NCBI GenBank assembly: GCA_958299035.1
Contig: CATQJL010000223.1
Coordinates: forward strand, 76,029,600-76,093,599
Length of the DNA stretch: 64,000 nt
Source of the DNA: Cylicocyclus nassatus
Taxonomy: Eukaryota; Nematoda; Chromadorea; Rhabditida; Strongylidae
Direction: 5' to 3'
Each line of letters starts with the position of its first letter. The stretch's first letter is position 1. The notes beneath the pieces were generated by a model that saw only the letters and a program-made list of their open reading frames with translations, made no database searches and was not told the DNA's origin. The translations under genes and the position numbers were made by a program. Positions 1 to 12,644 of this stretch are shown in pieces.

Positions 1-663
1 TTCCGTCGAGAGATTGAGGGACAGGCCACGAAGGAGCTACCCACCAAGTCTGGACCAGTTGGATACGCCACTTTCGAGGGAGGAAGCCCCATGGAAAGAG
101 ATGGCACTCGAGGAAGAGTGGCAACAAAAGTAGCAACGACGTTCGCTAGACTGCTTGACGTGCTAGAAGAATGGCGCTCATACAAAGCCTGGGTGATAGT
201 GTGGCCATTGGATAGTAATCCAGCCGATGATGTTCCGCAGAAGATGATGGTAGCGGCGAAGGAATACCTTGAGGAGGGCGGAAAAATAGTTACTGCATGG
301 CCACCGATAACGTCGAAGAATCATGATTTGTGGCGTGAACTATCGGGACTATGGAAGACTTTTGATGAAACGCTGATACAGTGCGACAAGGGGAGGCAAG
401 TCTTCACAACCGCGAGCAACTTTGGAATGAAAGGGAAGCTGTTTATAGAGGCAGGAGCCCCGGAAGGAGGCGCGCAGTTCTTCAATAGTTATGTGGGAAC
501 CGCCATGAATAAGTATATCTACGAATGTGTCAGAAGGCGAGCAGTGGATGCTCATCTGCCCGAACTGGACGTCTACAGACCACGTATCAGGACATCGAGG
601 ACGATGTCTCCAAGCGGGGAGGGCATGTCAGGCCCATGGCCACTAAAGAGAAGGCCGATGTAG
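1..663 (+). CDS. Unrecognised ORF, 3' part (5' end outside window)
   Basis: The frame is open from the first base of the window to TAG at 661-663 (220 codons). The first in-frame ATG, at 91, is therefore probably internal. I do not recognise the family. The middle has a protein-like pattern: WVIVWPLDSNPADD, then EYLEEGGKIVTAWPP, then WRELSGLWKTFDE, then KLFIEAG. The last ~40 residues are Arg/Ser/Pro-rich and less convincing. A different frame (525-794) stays open through the same stretch and reads as well, so a frameshift near 560 is possible. No splice sites are needed inside. A poly(A) signal follows at 793. It could be a host gene or the 3' gene of a repeat family; nothing in the sequence decides this. 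Confidence 0.5.
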   Translation, partial: FRREIEGQATKELPTKSGPVGYATFEGGSPMERDGTRGRVATKVATTFARLLDVLEEWRSYKAWVIVWPLDSNPADDVPQKMMVAAKEYLEEGGKIVTAWPPITSKNHDLWRELSGLWKTFDETLIQCDKGRQVFTTASNFGMKGKLFIEAGAPEGGAQFFNSYVGTAMNKYIYECVRRRAVDAHLPELDVYRPRIRTSRTMSPSGEGMSGPWPLKRRPM

Positions 664-744
664 ATCAGAGGCGATCGAAGGCGCGCTTATCGAACGGCAG
701 CAGGCCGCAGGCCAGATCTCTTTTTCATTGTTATTGTGTTCCGA

Positions 745-798
745 CGCCACGGAAGGTGGCGCCGTGTGTTTTTCTCGTTTTTTTTGTTCTTTAATAAA
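745..798 (+). terminator. 3' UTR hairpin and poly(A) signal of the 1-663 ORF
   Basis: CGCCAC (745-750) pairs with GTGGCG (756-761) around a five-base loop. AATAAA follows at 793-798 in a T-rich context. The position ~130 bases after the stop codon fits a 3' end. The hairpin is not the histone mRNA stem-loop. Confidence 0.45.
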
Positions 799-989
799 TC
801 TGTTTGTTCGTCCTTGTTGCTCGCCTGAAGAGGGTATCTTCCCTTACAACAGAGAATCTTTGCAAAGCTGCTGCAGCTGATGCCGATTTGCATGGCTGCC
901 GCCTTCTTAAGTGCTTTAAGTGGTTCATTTGCATCGGTAAACCGTTAATGGATTTGCACGCTAAAAATAATTCTCGTTACAGAAACTAA

Positions 990-3677
990 AAATGGCGATG
1001 AAGCAGAGAAAAAGCAGATTTGCAGAATACGCCCATTTTGGAACGAAAGTTTTTAGGAGAACTGAAGATGAGGTACAAAAATAGAAAGGTTCATGAACGA
1101 CTACCTCAGAAGATGCTCAATTTTGAAAATGAAATACTCGCTCATGAATTTTCTTCTTGATGATAAACCAGCGTATCATTCTGAAATATATAGAATTCTA
1201 TTTTTAATTATTTCTACAATCTGCGAAAATATTAGAAGCAATTGGAGGTAATAATTTGGGATCATATTGAGATGCAATCCGGACACGGACATCAATCGGA
1301 AAATGTGTTGCCACCTGACGCATACACTGCACAAAACGCGTCCCTTGCAGCGGCGCAGTTACGAAATGCCTTTGAGTCGCAGAGAGAGAGAGAGAGAGAG
1401 AGAAGAGAGAGTACGTCAATAGGAGATGCGCAGACAGTGCTGCCGTGTGTACGTTCTGTCGCACAGCTGACAGTATTACTTGCATAAAATAGATTTTATA
1501 AAATCGTTTTCGCCTCTGGAGAAAATATTGCCAGGAAAAACAATTCTTCCTCCCCCCCCCCCGGCTTCCTTTGCCTTTCGTTTCCATAAGTTTAGTTCCT
1601 TGACTTAAACAAAAGATTGCTAAATATTCCTCGGAGTCTCAAAAAGGAAAAAGTGCTAACTTTTGTTTCTTGTAATCAACTGAGCACAAGTTCTTATCTA
1701 TGTCAAACTCATGCCCCCTCCCCCTACTCCTTCCACCTTCCTCACCCGCTCCAAACTGAAGTAGTGCCCTTTTTCGGTGTTGACCATTATTGCCATTGTT
1801 ATGACTTCCAATGAACCGAACACCCACACACAAAGCTATCTTTTGTCATCAAAGTTACGCTCTACTTTGTCACTCCAAACCCATATCCCTAAGGTATCAG
1901 TTTGCGGCTTGTTAAGTGCAAAGAATCGAATAAACAAACTGCTGAGAAGAGGTGTACTTCAGTAGCATACAGAAATGACAGAAATTTTTCAAAATGAAAA
2001 AAATAAAAAATTGAAAGCACTGCTCTTGATTGCAGGCATCGCTTACTTCAAAATTGAGTTGCTCCAGTATCTTTTTAGTTGTAAATAAATTTTAAAGATT
2101 TGGGAACTTCGCTTGAATTCACCTATGCCCAAGTACAACTCTAGTACTAGTATGGAATAGTAGAAAAATCGATTAAGAATTTCAAAGTCTATTCGAAAGT
2201 ATAAGATTATATAAACTCTACGCTCCGCCCTTGACACTTGAAAATCTACGAATAGGAAAGTTACTTGAAGACTCATTATAGGTGCAATTGCACGCAACAT
2301 GCACATTACGCGCAAAATCCAGGACCTTGGATAGGGACGAATAATCTGCTTTTCTAGTTTCATTCCTTTTCAATCTTTCAGGCACCAAAGTGAACATTCA
2401 ATAGAAAAAAAGCGATCTATGGATAGCTATCAAAATTCTCGGATTGACGCCTAAGTTGCACGTTGTGTGCAGTTGCATATAGTTTACAAAACGTTAGACA
2501 GTAGACATTCCTATGCTATTCTACATTCCTTTTTTTTAATTATTGATAATGTGAGGAATACATGGTCTGAAGCCTTTTCTGTGAAATACTGTGACTTATT
2601 CGGAACGCGTATACTGTAGCTACCGTAACCCACGCTTTGCAAGGAAGAGAAAGTTTTTCAAGGATAAGTTGCCAAAGCTACAAACGTATGACTTTTGATG
2701 GCGCTAAGGCCCCAGAGGGCTACGACAAAGATAACATAAAATAAAGATTACAATAGATCTTAATTTCCATGAGGAATGTCAAGCATGTGTTCTTACTTGT
2801 GGCGAAGTTGTGGCAGCAAAATTAGAAGATAAAAGGGAAACAGCAAGCATTTAAAAACATGTTTCCACATAAATGAGAATTAAAAAAAATCTTAAAGCTA
2901 TCACTGATCGACAGCATATTGGATTCGAGTTTCGAACTATGATTTACTACTAACATAGGAGATATGCAACATTTCAATTGATATCTAGCTTGCTGGAAAA
3001 GTTGTTTCGCAATAAAAATTCTGGGTAAAAACTCTGAAAAACTGTTTATGGTTCAAGGTTACATGGATCAGAGTCTTATCAAACAAGACCTCAATTTTCC
3101 CAGCGACAGATCAAGATCGTGTTGCATTTGGTTTTTCTTCTTTTTGAAAAATGCCAAACGTATTGGATTTCTTACTAATCCTGGCTATCTGTTTTCAAAC
3201 ATTCGCATGGGTTTTTTTTACCCGTTCATGGCAACATCATAGATGCCCTTTTTTGCCAGGACTTCTATTTATATTCGCATACTCGCATACTCATTGACTT
3301 TCATAAATTCCTTTAGTTTAAGGAAGACTACTATATGAACTATTCTTGGCTAGCTTGGCCGCGCTAGAAGATTAAAATCAGTCTCAAATGGGTCAGCGTG
3401 TTAGAGTGGTTTAGATTTTTTTGGCAAAATTTGAATGAAAATGATTTATGTAAAATTTGGCAGAATTTTTCATGCAGCAGAAGTTTTTGAATAAAGCATT
3501 GCTCCAAATTGATGACGTTTCCAGAAACTGTCACGAGGTAGGAAGGGGAGGAGGAGGGGAAGAAAACGCTTGAGAAGTTTCCGAGGCCCTCAAATTTTTG
3601 AAATGGCAGCCACGGTTAGAAATTCTTTTCAGAGTTAACTTAAATTTCAAGGACTAGACTGGACTATCAAGGATCTC
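990..3677. other. AT-rich noncoding stretch with an (AG)n microsatellite
   Basis: No exon with paired splice signals was found. It holds an (AG)n run at about 1379-1411 and an 11-C tract at 1552-1562. The short ORFs have no coding character. Confidence 0.5.
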
Positions 3678-4141
3678 ACAAGGGAAGTTCGCTGGGTCGA
3701 AGTGGCGATTCGAAAGGAGACGTACACCAGTGGATAGAGCTTAAAACGCTGAACTCAGATATACATTCATTATCTGCGACACATTTTTCTAGCTGGAGTT
3801 ATGGGCTTTTTTGCATATATAATGGAAGTGTGATCTAGAAAGGAAATGACGATCTGTGGATAAACAGCAGCTCGGAAAACACTCGAACGTTCGGATGAAT
3901 TCGAATTAGACTTATAATGCTTTCTAGGTGGTCCACTTAAGCTTCCACACTTTTGTGTAGAAATTATCAAAATTTTGCGACTCAAAATGCACGAAAATTT
4001 GGCATTAGAAAAGCTCATAACTTTTTTCAGAACAATGCATCGCAGATATAGAAGGCATATCTGAGATCAGCGTTTTAAGCTCTATCCATTGGTGTACATC
4101 GTCTTCCGAATCGCCACTTCGACTAAGCGAACATTCCTTGT
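3678..4141. mobile_element. MITE, ACAAGG-TIR family, copy 1
   Basis: The left end reads ACAAGGGAAGTTCGCT followed by GTCGAAGTGGCGATTCG. The right end is its inverse, running from about 4062 to CCTTGT at 4141. The arms are ~80 bp with moderate divergence and include the block that reads TAGAGCTTAAAACGCTGA on the left. The interior has no transposase. Related ends occur at 23938, 25176 and 32509. Confidence 0.7.
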
Positions 4142-6090
4142 CAGTTATATGAAAATGTTATCAAGAGTTCCACAAGTTTAGAAGCCTTCTCTTTTCAAAA
4201 TTTCACAAACTTCCTCTTTCTCAGCCCCCGCTAGTTCAAGAGAAGCATTTTTCTTCTGATATAACTTGAAAACTGATACTTTCCCAATTTAACCTCATAA
4301 TGCCATCCACCCTCCTTCCTCCCCAAAGACTAGAAACTTCTAAGTCTTGATCCACAGATTTTCAGTGAAACTTTTGTTCCACCAGCTTTTAGTGCCCCAC
4401 ATAACAAATGTCCAGCAAAACAGACCACCCAGAAAAACTTAGCTGTGTGATATTATCCACATGCATCTCATAATTAATGTCTTTTCCATGGTTGAGGTCC
4501 GGGCAGGCAAGCATGAGAAATGAGTTGATCTTGGCTGGAGAAAAACTGAATAGTGCTGTTCTACCCATGGGAAAGCTTTTTCAATGATTTATTTGGGAAA
4601 TTACGAGCTAAAAACGAAAATCTCTAAAGAGATGATTTTCGACATTTGTTGCAAATTTATTTCTGCAAGAAACGACACCTTTTGGAGACTTTTCGATTTG
4701 TCCTTTGAATGCTAGTAACAGACAAGGCATGCTTATAAATTATGATGGATGTTACAACTAAAAATCAAACGATGGTGAAACCAGGCAGATTTTTGCTCAA
4801 AATATCATCGCAAATACCATTCAGCATTTGCGAAACTGTTCTTCAAGGTTCTAGAAGATTAGAGAAAAGCATTTTATTGGCTAAATCGGTTGTAAGAGTC
4901 AATTCTGAAGCTGAGGAATCGAAAAAAAATCCAACTGGTTGACGAGATATTATAGCCATAGAGCTTTTATTGTTTGTTTTTGAGTATTGTAGCCCAATGT
5001 CCAGAAATCATACGTTAATTATTTAAAATTTTGATTTTCCAGGGATTATGAGCTCAATTGAGTTCAATAAAACCACCTCTATCACTGTTTAGCTATAAAT
5101 TTTTGATTGCTCAGCTTTATCGTGTACTTTTGGATAATTAAACCGCATATTATTGGCATGATAGTTGTTTGGTTCTTGGATCCAATAAGCGAAAGCTTTG
5201 GTTTGCGTCATTGTAATCAAGGGCTATTTTATGAGAATCGGAAATCTAATTAATTTGGTTTCACAGGCCTAGCAATCAGGCCTGATGAGTCAGAAAAATA
5301 CAAAAAAATTTGATTCCTTTACACATTAATGATTTCCATAAGCAAAAGTAACGCTAGGAACCTTTGATTCATTGATTTCGTGCTTTGCTTCAGCTCTTCT
5401 CTTCCAACATGCATTTTTTTCAATAAGATATATTTTTTTTCCTTTTTTCTGATTTTTCCTGTTTTTTCCTTTTTTTTGTTTTCTAATACTAATCATTCCT
5501 TACCAGTAGAGCCAAGAAAACTGACCTTATTTTTCACAACTTGATTACGACTTAAGATAGAAGTAAACTGCAAAGGAAAAAGACTAGCATTATATCATTT
5601 TGTCCCGTTCAATTTTTTTTAGCTAGCACACCACGACGTAACTCCTGGATAAAAAATTTTTACTGCTTTACTTGGGCATTGTAAAAACAATGAATTAAAA
5701 AAGAGGAAATAAAAAATAATTGTATAAGCTCTATTCTAATTTGTTCCTTTCAGTTTTTTTCTATTTTGGCACGCTTTCTCAGTGTAAATTATGAAAATAA
5801 AAAAAATTGTTTCTAGGAATAAAAAAGTCTTGTTATCTCCAAGTGCTTCGAATATGCCTCGAAACTTTTTCTATTCGACTAAAAGACGCGATTAGCACAG
5901 TCAGCTGCGCTCATTTTCGCGCCTTCGCGTTTCCTTTTTTTCTTTTTTTTTCTTCTTTTTCCGTCATAACAACACGCGTATATCGGAAAATCGACACTTT
6001 GCAGTGTCCTATTTATTTATTTCTGCAATTTTACTATTTTCAACGTGTTTAGTGCATTGCTTACAATTGTTAGACCTCACACTAAGGCTT
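4142..6090. other. AT-rich noncoding stretch
   Basis: I see no supported gene. It contains long T/A-rich runs and a pyrimidine-rich stretch near 5930-5965 that leads into the GC-rich segment at 6100-6270. Confidence 0.4.
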
Positions 6091-6099
6091 TTGTTTGAA

Positions 6100-6276
6100 A
6101 ATTCCAAAGGCGATCGAGAGGCCCGGAGGGGATTCATGCCATCCGCCGGCGAGCCGCCGCCGGCGGCGACTCCGCCCACCGTTGGCACCTCCGCGTCCGC
6201 CCTCGAGCATTTTCTTAGTTTTCTGCGGCTGTCAAGTTGTGTTCACGAGATCCAAGCAAAACTCGACTTTTTCTGA
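6100..6276 (+). other. GC-rich island, possible first coding exon
   Basis: This is a sharp GC-rich island in an AT-rich background. An ATG at 6136 opens a frame rich in GCC, GGC, CCG and ACC codons (MPSAGEPPPAATPP...), closing at TGA 6274-6276. The GC3 bias looks coding-like. However, no good donor site in a phase compatible with the exon at 20864 is visible, so a link to that gene is unproven. It could equally be a GC-rich promoter-type island. Confidence 0.2.
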
Positions 6277-6339
6277 AAATCTGCGAGAAACTTCTATTTT
6301 TATTCGAAAATGCTCGGAGCACAAGCATTGAGAACTAAA

Positions 6340-7618
6340 CAGGTTGGTGAATGACTGTTTGTAATGTTCTTATACTCCATGCCTAACTCTGATCCTTGTT
6401 ATGAACTTATAAATTTTGCCCTTCATAAAACTTGTTCTTAAAAAGAATGAAATATTCCGGAATGAAATACATATTTTGGAATTTCAAATTATTTATTTAT
6501 TTATTTTTCGAGATGTTAAATTCTTAGACTTTCTCCGTAACCTTCTTTTCTGAATCTAAGCGCTAGTTTTCCATTCGTATTCGTTACACAGCAGCTTGAG
6601 CTTATATACTGAGTCACATCTAGAGGATTAATTTTTATTAAAATTTTTCATTTTTATTTTCGATTCGAGATCGTTCTATTTTACCCTACCCTATACGCAC
6701 TTTCAGCTAAGCAATGTGAGTAATGCGCGAATTTCCCTCAGAACTTTTCTAGATCCCCTCTTCCTCCGAAATTTTCCCGAAAATTTTCGCTCAGAAAAAA
6801 CTCGTCTGCGTTTTTAATTACTCGAAAAGCGACTGCTTATTATTGGAATTTTGGTATTTGCCCATTGTTCACAATCCTGAAAATTGTTTCGCAGTTAGAT
6901 TTCTCCTAGCTCTTGAATAGTTTTCTAGAATTTTTGACACAATTTGGACAAAAACTTGAACTCGATTATTAAGAAATTGATTTTGGTAATGAGATTATTT
7001 TCCTCTCACTGAAAATACATTTTGCGAAAATTCTACTGCAATTTCCCTCCTTCCCTTCCTCGACATTTAAACGAAAATTTTAGTGAGCTTTGAAGCCTAA
7101 TGTGTTTTTTGCCTTGAAGAAAATCTATGTAAACAACCGATAAGACTACATGCACCAAAAGTGACCTTTTCCAGTAAAAAATCTTTCCACCTCATTTCTT
7201 GCGTCTAAGAATTTTGTTAAATGTTGGACTGAACCAAAGTTTACTGAACTTTCTCTGCTCGACAAACTTTTCCGCTCCGATAATTTTTTTTCTTTGGTCA
7301 TTTTGCTCGAAAGCGCCGATCACATGTGAGCTTATAATCCATCAAATGTTTTACATGGTGTAAGGTGAAACCATTACAGCTTTCCGCTCACGTGTCCACT
7401 GTCCGCATAAAGGTTCTTCGCGTTAAATTTATTGCTTTTGCTGTGTTTTTCTGATTTTATGAGGTTGGCAGAAATACGTTATTTTGCAGGAGAAATCCAG
7501 ACGGATAAAAATAGAATGAAATTTTTCCTTGATTTTTCTGCATTTTCTTTGATATTTTCTAAGCTTACGTGCTAAAAAAATCTTTTTTCATAAAAGCGCG
7601 CCACTTAATCCATTTAAT
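6340..7618. other. AT-rich noncoding stretch
   Basis: No ORF, repeat with clear ends, or splice-paired exon was recognised. Confidence 0.4.
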
Positions 7619-7770
7619 CCGCTTGAGCCCCTCAATCTACTTCACTACTAGTCGAATCAGTAAACTGACTGACCAATAGGGAAGGGCTGCGGATCAAATG
7701 GTTATGCGCTTTGCTATTGGTCAGTTCGCTGATTTGACCAATAGTGAAGTGGATGAAGCGGGTCAAGCGG
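7619..7770. mobile_element. Short foldback MITE
   Basis: CCGCTTGAGCCCCTCAATC at 7619 is matched in inverse by the sequence ending GGGTCAAGCGG at 7770. The arms are ~55 bp and include CCAATAG/CTATTGG. There is no coding capacity. Confidence 0.65.
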
Positions 7771-10125
7771 AGGAACACGGATGGCGCGGCCGTAGGTAGT
7801 GGTGATATTGTAATGGCATCATTGTCCTAACGAACAGAAAAATTTATAAGGTTTGTATAGAACAGGAATTTTTTTTGATATTTTTGGCAATTGCAGGTTT
7901 TGACATTGATTCCGAGAGTGTACGGAAAATATGGTTGAGAAACATAAAATAACATTTTTCTGTTTGATTCTCGTCTAATTTGGAATCATAGGTCCAGCCA
8001 GTGGAAGTCCTGCTCTACGGTAATGTTACGGTAAGGTTACGGTGGAAGATGTGTAGGGTGTTGCTGCATGCCAAAAGGTTTAAGAAGCGTTTGTGAAACA
8101 GAATTTTTTCCACCAATTTTCACTCAAACTGTGATTATTTTGAAACATCGATCATCCTAATGACACGCTGTGCAGCATCATCATTTAGCTTTTGCACTTT
8201 TTTTCTAAAGCGCATACTTCTGCCTACCATATGATTTAGCTAAAATTATAATTTCGCAACCACATGATGTTAGAATGCACTTTTCACCACTTTCATTCGA
8301 TTTTTCCAATGTTTGCCGGATGAAAAAAACATTTTGCACATTATTTGCACACAGAATTATTTATTTAAGCTTTGAGAGCTTAAATTTTTTGAGAGCAAGT
8401 TTTTTGCCGCACCGAACTCGCCAACTCTCCCCCCCCTCCCCTCCCCCACGAAAAGCGAAAAAATTCCATAACTATTTCAGGTTGCGTATTTTTTCAATTT
8501 TGATGCATAAATTCCAACAACGTTTTCTCTGACGATGCTTTTTAACTCAATTGATTTTGAAAAGGAATGTTCGCCCGTTTTGCAGCTTTAAGAGTTGAAA
8601 ATTAGAATTTCTATTGTCAACAATATATCAAAATAATTATACTAAATTATTGTATTGTTTTACCTTCCATATAATTCTAAAAGAAATCTTTGCTAGTTTA
8701 GTGACGGGGTTTCGCGAAAAAGTTTTTGCTTTTCAACCATGTTTTTTTGGATTTCACTAGATATCAACTCATTCGTCGTATGGTTTCTAAAAGTTGGGGT
8801 GTGTTCGTGGCAGCTAAAGGATTTTACTTAATTAGTTTCGGTTTAGGAAGAAGAGCTTGAAATTACTGCACTGTAGATCAAAAACGACAAAATCTTGCTA
8901 ACTGTGAAGAGAAAGGGGGGGGGGGGAGCAGGCTTTTTTCAAAAAATGCGTATCCATGACTCCTTTCGGTGAAAAATACCATGAATGATTGCAAACTGTG
9001 ATTGGTTGATACGGTAGCCATCATAATGTTATAGTGATATGATTACGGTAGAATGCTAGGTACCAAGCACCTTCTGAAGCAACAACGATTGGATTTTGCG
9101 ACTTTTTACAAAATCGAAAAAAGAAAAATATTTGGGTTCTACTAATAGAATATCGGGCAGTCACCCATTGATCAAAGTAGAGTGAATGAAACGAGTATGG
9201 ATATTATGCAATTTGTAACAGCGAATTCTCGTTTTTTCCCCTTTCACCCCCTCCCCCGCTCTTCCCTGCAAAATTCAATCCCCTCACCTTTAACGCTTTT
9301 CGTACTCATGATAAAAAGCTGTAGCTATGCATAAATTAATCTCAAAAGGGTAGTTGCGCTGTATGTAGTTGCGAAAAAAATCAATTTCGAATGTAAATGC
9401 TTTATCTAATGCTGTTCTTTTGACTTCGCTCGTCACTGCACTTCCTAGCCCACTCTCGTTTGCTCCGAGTTTTGAATTTGAGGCAAATATTCGTATTAAC
9501 CAATAAATAATTTTTTTTGCGCCCATCATTTGGTCTCCATGAAATGTTGATTATAGGCTCAGAAATTTCTTTGCTGCATATTTTTATTAGATTAGTTAAA
9601 AGATTTGATAAGATAAAGATTTGTAACCGCTTTGAAAATCATAAATCATTTGAGACAGTCGCTGTAGCTATAGAGATATGCCAAAATTGGGTATTTAAAA
9701 AATTGAATTGCTCCGTAAACAGTACGTAAGAAAATTATAGGCAAAATCTAAGAATATAAATTTATTACTACACTTTGAATTACTGCCGCTTCGGTTTGCA
9801 TCCTTTTAAGTTGTGCTCGTTTTCCTCTCTTCCGATAGGAACTTTCTAGGATAGTATAATTTCAATATATAGGTTTTTTGAATAGCAGTCAAGGCTAATC
9901 CTTTGAAAAATATCAAATTTTAAATGAAAATGGTGTATATATGGCTTTTGACCTCAATAATAATAGAATTTCCCAATTTTTTCCTGAATTTTCAAAATCT
10001 TTTTTAGCAAAGCAGAAATCAAAAATAATTGAGGGTTGAGTCTAAGAAGACGAAAATTTGGGAGCAAAGAATTCTAAAATTACATGAATGTTTTGAGGAA
10101 ATTTGTTATGCATAAATCACACCTA
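7771..10125. other. AT-rich noncoding stretch with a poly-G tract
   Basis: It contains a 12-G tract at 8915-8926 and C-rich runs near 8425-8450 and 9240. No supported gene was found. Confidence 0.4.
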
Positions 10126-10302
10126 CCCTTTGATTCAACTGGCTTGGCGGCTGGAAGGCGGGGCTTGGTGACCTAATTAAGGTTAGGTAATGATCAGAGA
10201 GCACGCGCGCAGGAGAGACGCAGACTGCTTCGCGGGCGCGAGCGGCCTTAATTAGGCCACAAAGCTCCGCCTTCCAGCCGCCAAAACAGTTGAATCAAAA
10301 GT
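10126..10302. mobile_element. MITE, CCTTTGATT-TIR family, copy 1
   Basis: The left end CCCTTTGATTCAACTGG continues into GGCGGCTGGAAGGCGGGGC. The right end is the inverse and closes at AATCAAAAGT. TA flanks both sides. The GC-rich centre reads GCACGCGCGCAGGAGAG and GACGCAGACTGC. Sister copies at 24316, 26382 and 28834 confirm the ends. Confidence 0.75.
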
Positions 10303-12550
10303 TATATGATGAATGACCGTACCCGCCGTAGGGTCATTCTTGGCATTTTCTATTTTGTTTTTTCTTTGTTCAATTTTTCCTCAAGCCATTTCTTGTTTGC
10401 TATGCTGTTGTGCAAGTGGATAATTTTGGGTTGTCTGGTTCAGAACTCAATAGCTCTTCGACTCGACAACACCATTATACTCTCTAGGCTACTCTTAGAG
10501 GGGTGACAATTCTATTACGTTCGGCTCTGCTATTTATTCACACACACGCCACACAACATGCCAATAGTGAGCAACGAAAAGCTGTTCAATGTTGTTTAGG
10601 CCAAGGGAATCTGTGTTTAAGTCAATTTCCGCCAGTTAAGGTCTGGTTGTGAAAAAAAAAGCATTCGAAAAAATGGAGTTTGAGATGTTTTCTTTACATG
10701 AAAACCGCTTCGAATTAGAGAGTATGGCCAATAATTCCTACTACCCTCTACATTTAATTCGTACTAGTGAACCAGTAATCTAAAGGTGCCATATGGAAGA
10801 GAATTCGCTTCGGGACCCGCCGCAGTTTTCCGTTTTGGAAGATTTTTGATTACTTTAACGATTCTTTATATGTTAGATAGTCAAAGCAACCCTTCATTTT
10901 TATTTTATCTTTGAAAGAAATCATTATTTATAGCCTTTCCTTGCCTATTGCTATGCGATACATATAAAACAATTACATAACTTCAAAAATCAAGAAATTG
11001 CCAAAAACACGCGATTTTGCGAGTTTTACGTGTTCTGTCAAAAAATAGAGCATCCACTGTGGCAGGAAGCAGACTCGAAATTTCCAGGAAGTTCTTAAAA
11101 TTTTCCGGTTCAAAAAATTGCAAAAACAAACAACTTCCGCCAATTTTAAAATTGTTATTCCTTCCTCCACCACCTCCCCCCTCCTTCACCCCCCCCCCCT
11201 CTCTCCGTCTTCCGCGCTTGAAGATGCTACTGTTGACGTTTTGACCACATGTTGTTGACAAATAAATATAGCATTTGTTTTTCAAGTGTAAGCACCAGTT
11301 TTTAGCATGTGAACGCTCAATCTTGGCTTTTCGCCAAAAATAGCAGCACATACTTAGCCGAAGACATGAGTTCTTTCAAGCCGATCGAACTGCTTCCTTC
11401 TCGCTCTCCCTTGGCGTCGAAAGACAAACATTCATCTTCAGCAGTGCAGTGCTTTCACTCTCTGTCTCTTGGGAAAAGGCTATATCAACCTTTTGTTCGA
11501 GGCTTCGAAAGTACAGGAAAAGGGAAGCAGACGCCATTTTTGGAGAAGAAAAACTCTTCCGAAAATCATTATGAACTTGTCAACTTGAGAGCTGTGAAGG
11601 ATTGGGAAAATGGCCAGAAATAAGCTTCGAGCATCGCAGTTCAAAAACCAAAGAATTCTATGCGATTTTCCAGAAGGTGAGGAATTTCCAAAAAAAAGGA
11701 TTTCCGGAGGTCCACAATGCCCTCGAAACCTCGTACTTTGGAGTGTTTCCCAGCGTTCGCATCACATGAAAAACTAAAAATATTTGAAAAATTTAAGTAA
11801 AGCTTTTGTTGGCCTTCTGTAACAGAATGGAAGGAGATGAAGTGGAAATTTTTGAAGGAATGATTTTGATCAATTAGTATCGCTGGAGAATAGAATATTT
11901 CGGGTAAGTATCTATTCATAAAATGAAAAAGGATTACAGTATGCCTTGAACGCTTGAATTACTAAGATTATTTGTCTCATTGTAAAATAATTCAATCCAG
12001 TAATTTTGAATTGATTTTGATTTAAACGTTAAATTCTTATTTTATTGTCAGCACAGTGGGAGAGGGAATTTGTTTTATCGGGCCTGTATTATCCCGGAGG
12101 GGGGGGGGGGAGAATTGGAAAAATTTTACGCTTTCCGCATTTGCTCCGCCATGCTTTTAGCAATGCAATCGCATAAAAATTTACATATCTCAGATGAAAA
12201 TTGCCGTTATAGAAGGTTCGTTTTTCGCGCCTAATTTTTCAATGCCCCGGTCAATCATGTACGAAAAATTATTTTTGTGCGCTTTTATGTCATAATCCCA
12301 CCTATGTTTGTTGTTCACTTTTGAAACAATGACTAAGTAGGGTGTTAAATATTATAGAAAATTATTGGATTTTTGTATCGAAGGGGAAAAAACAAAAAAA
12401 TGGGCGATTTGGATCTTGTAAAAATTAGAAAACGAGGCCTTATTCATTATGATAGTGCTTTATAGAATAATTTATTGGTACTAGATGGCTTTTCAAATAC
12501 CCTTTCTGCACTCACATTCTGAAAAAAAAAGAAGCCAGAAAAGCAAAACG
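10303..12550. other. Noncoding stretch
   Basis: It contains an 11-C tract at 11189-11199 and a 12-G tract at 12099-12110. A 104-codon open frame at 11309-11623 (+) lacks convincing codon bias or splice context, so I do not call it. Confidence 0.35.
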
Positions 12551-12644
12551 TTAAGGGCCGGGCACACTTCACGCGATTTCAGTCGCGACGCGATTTGGCA
12601 TTTCGCCAGAAGTCTTCAAATCCAACGCTGGCAAATTGCACATG

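Noticed and set aside
11309..11623. 104-codon plus-strand ORF
   Set aside because: No codon bias, splice context or recognisable motif; the opposite strand is equally open in part.
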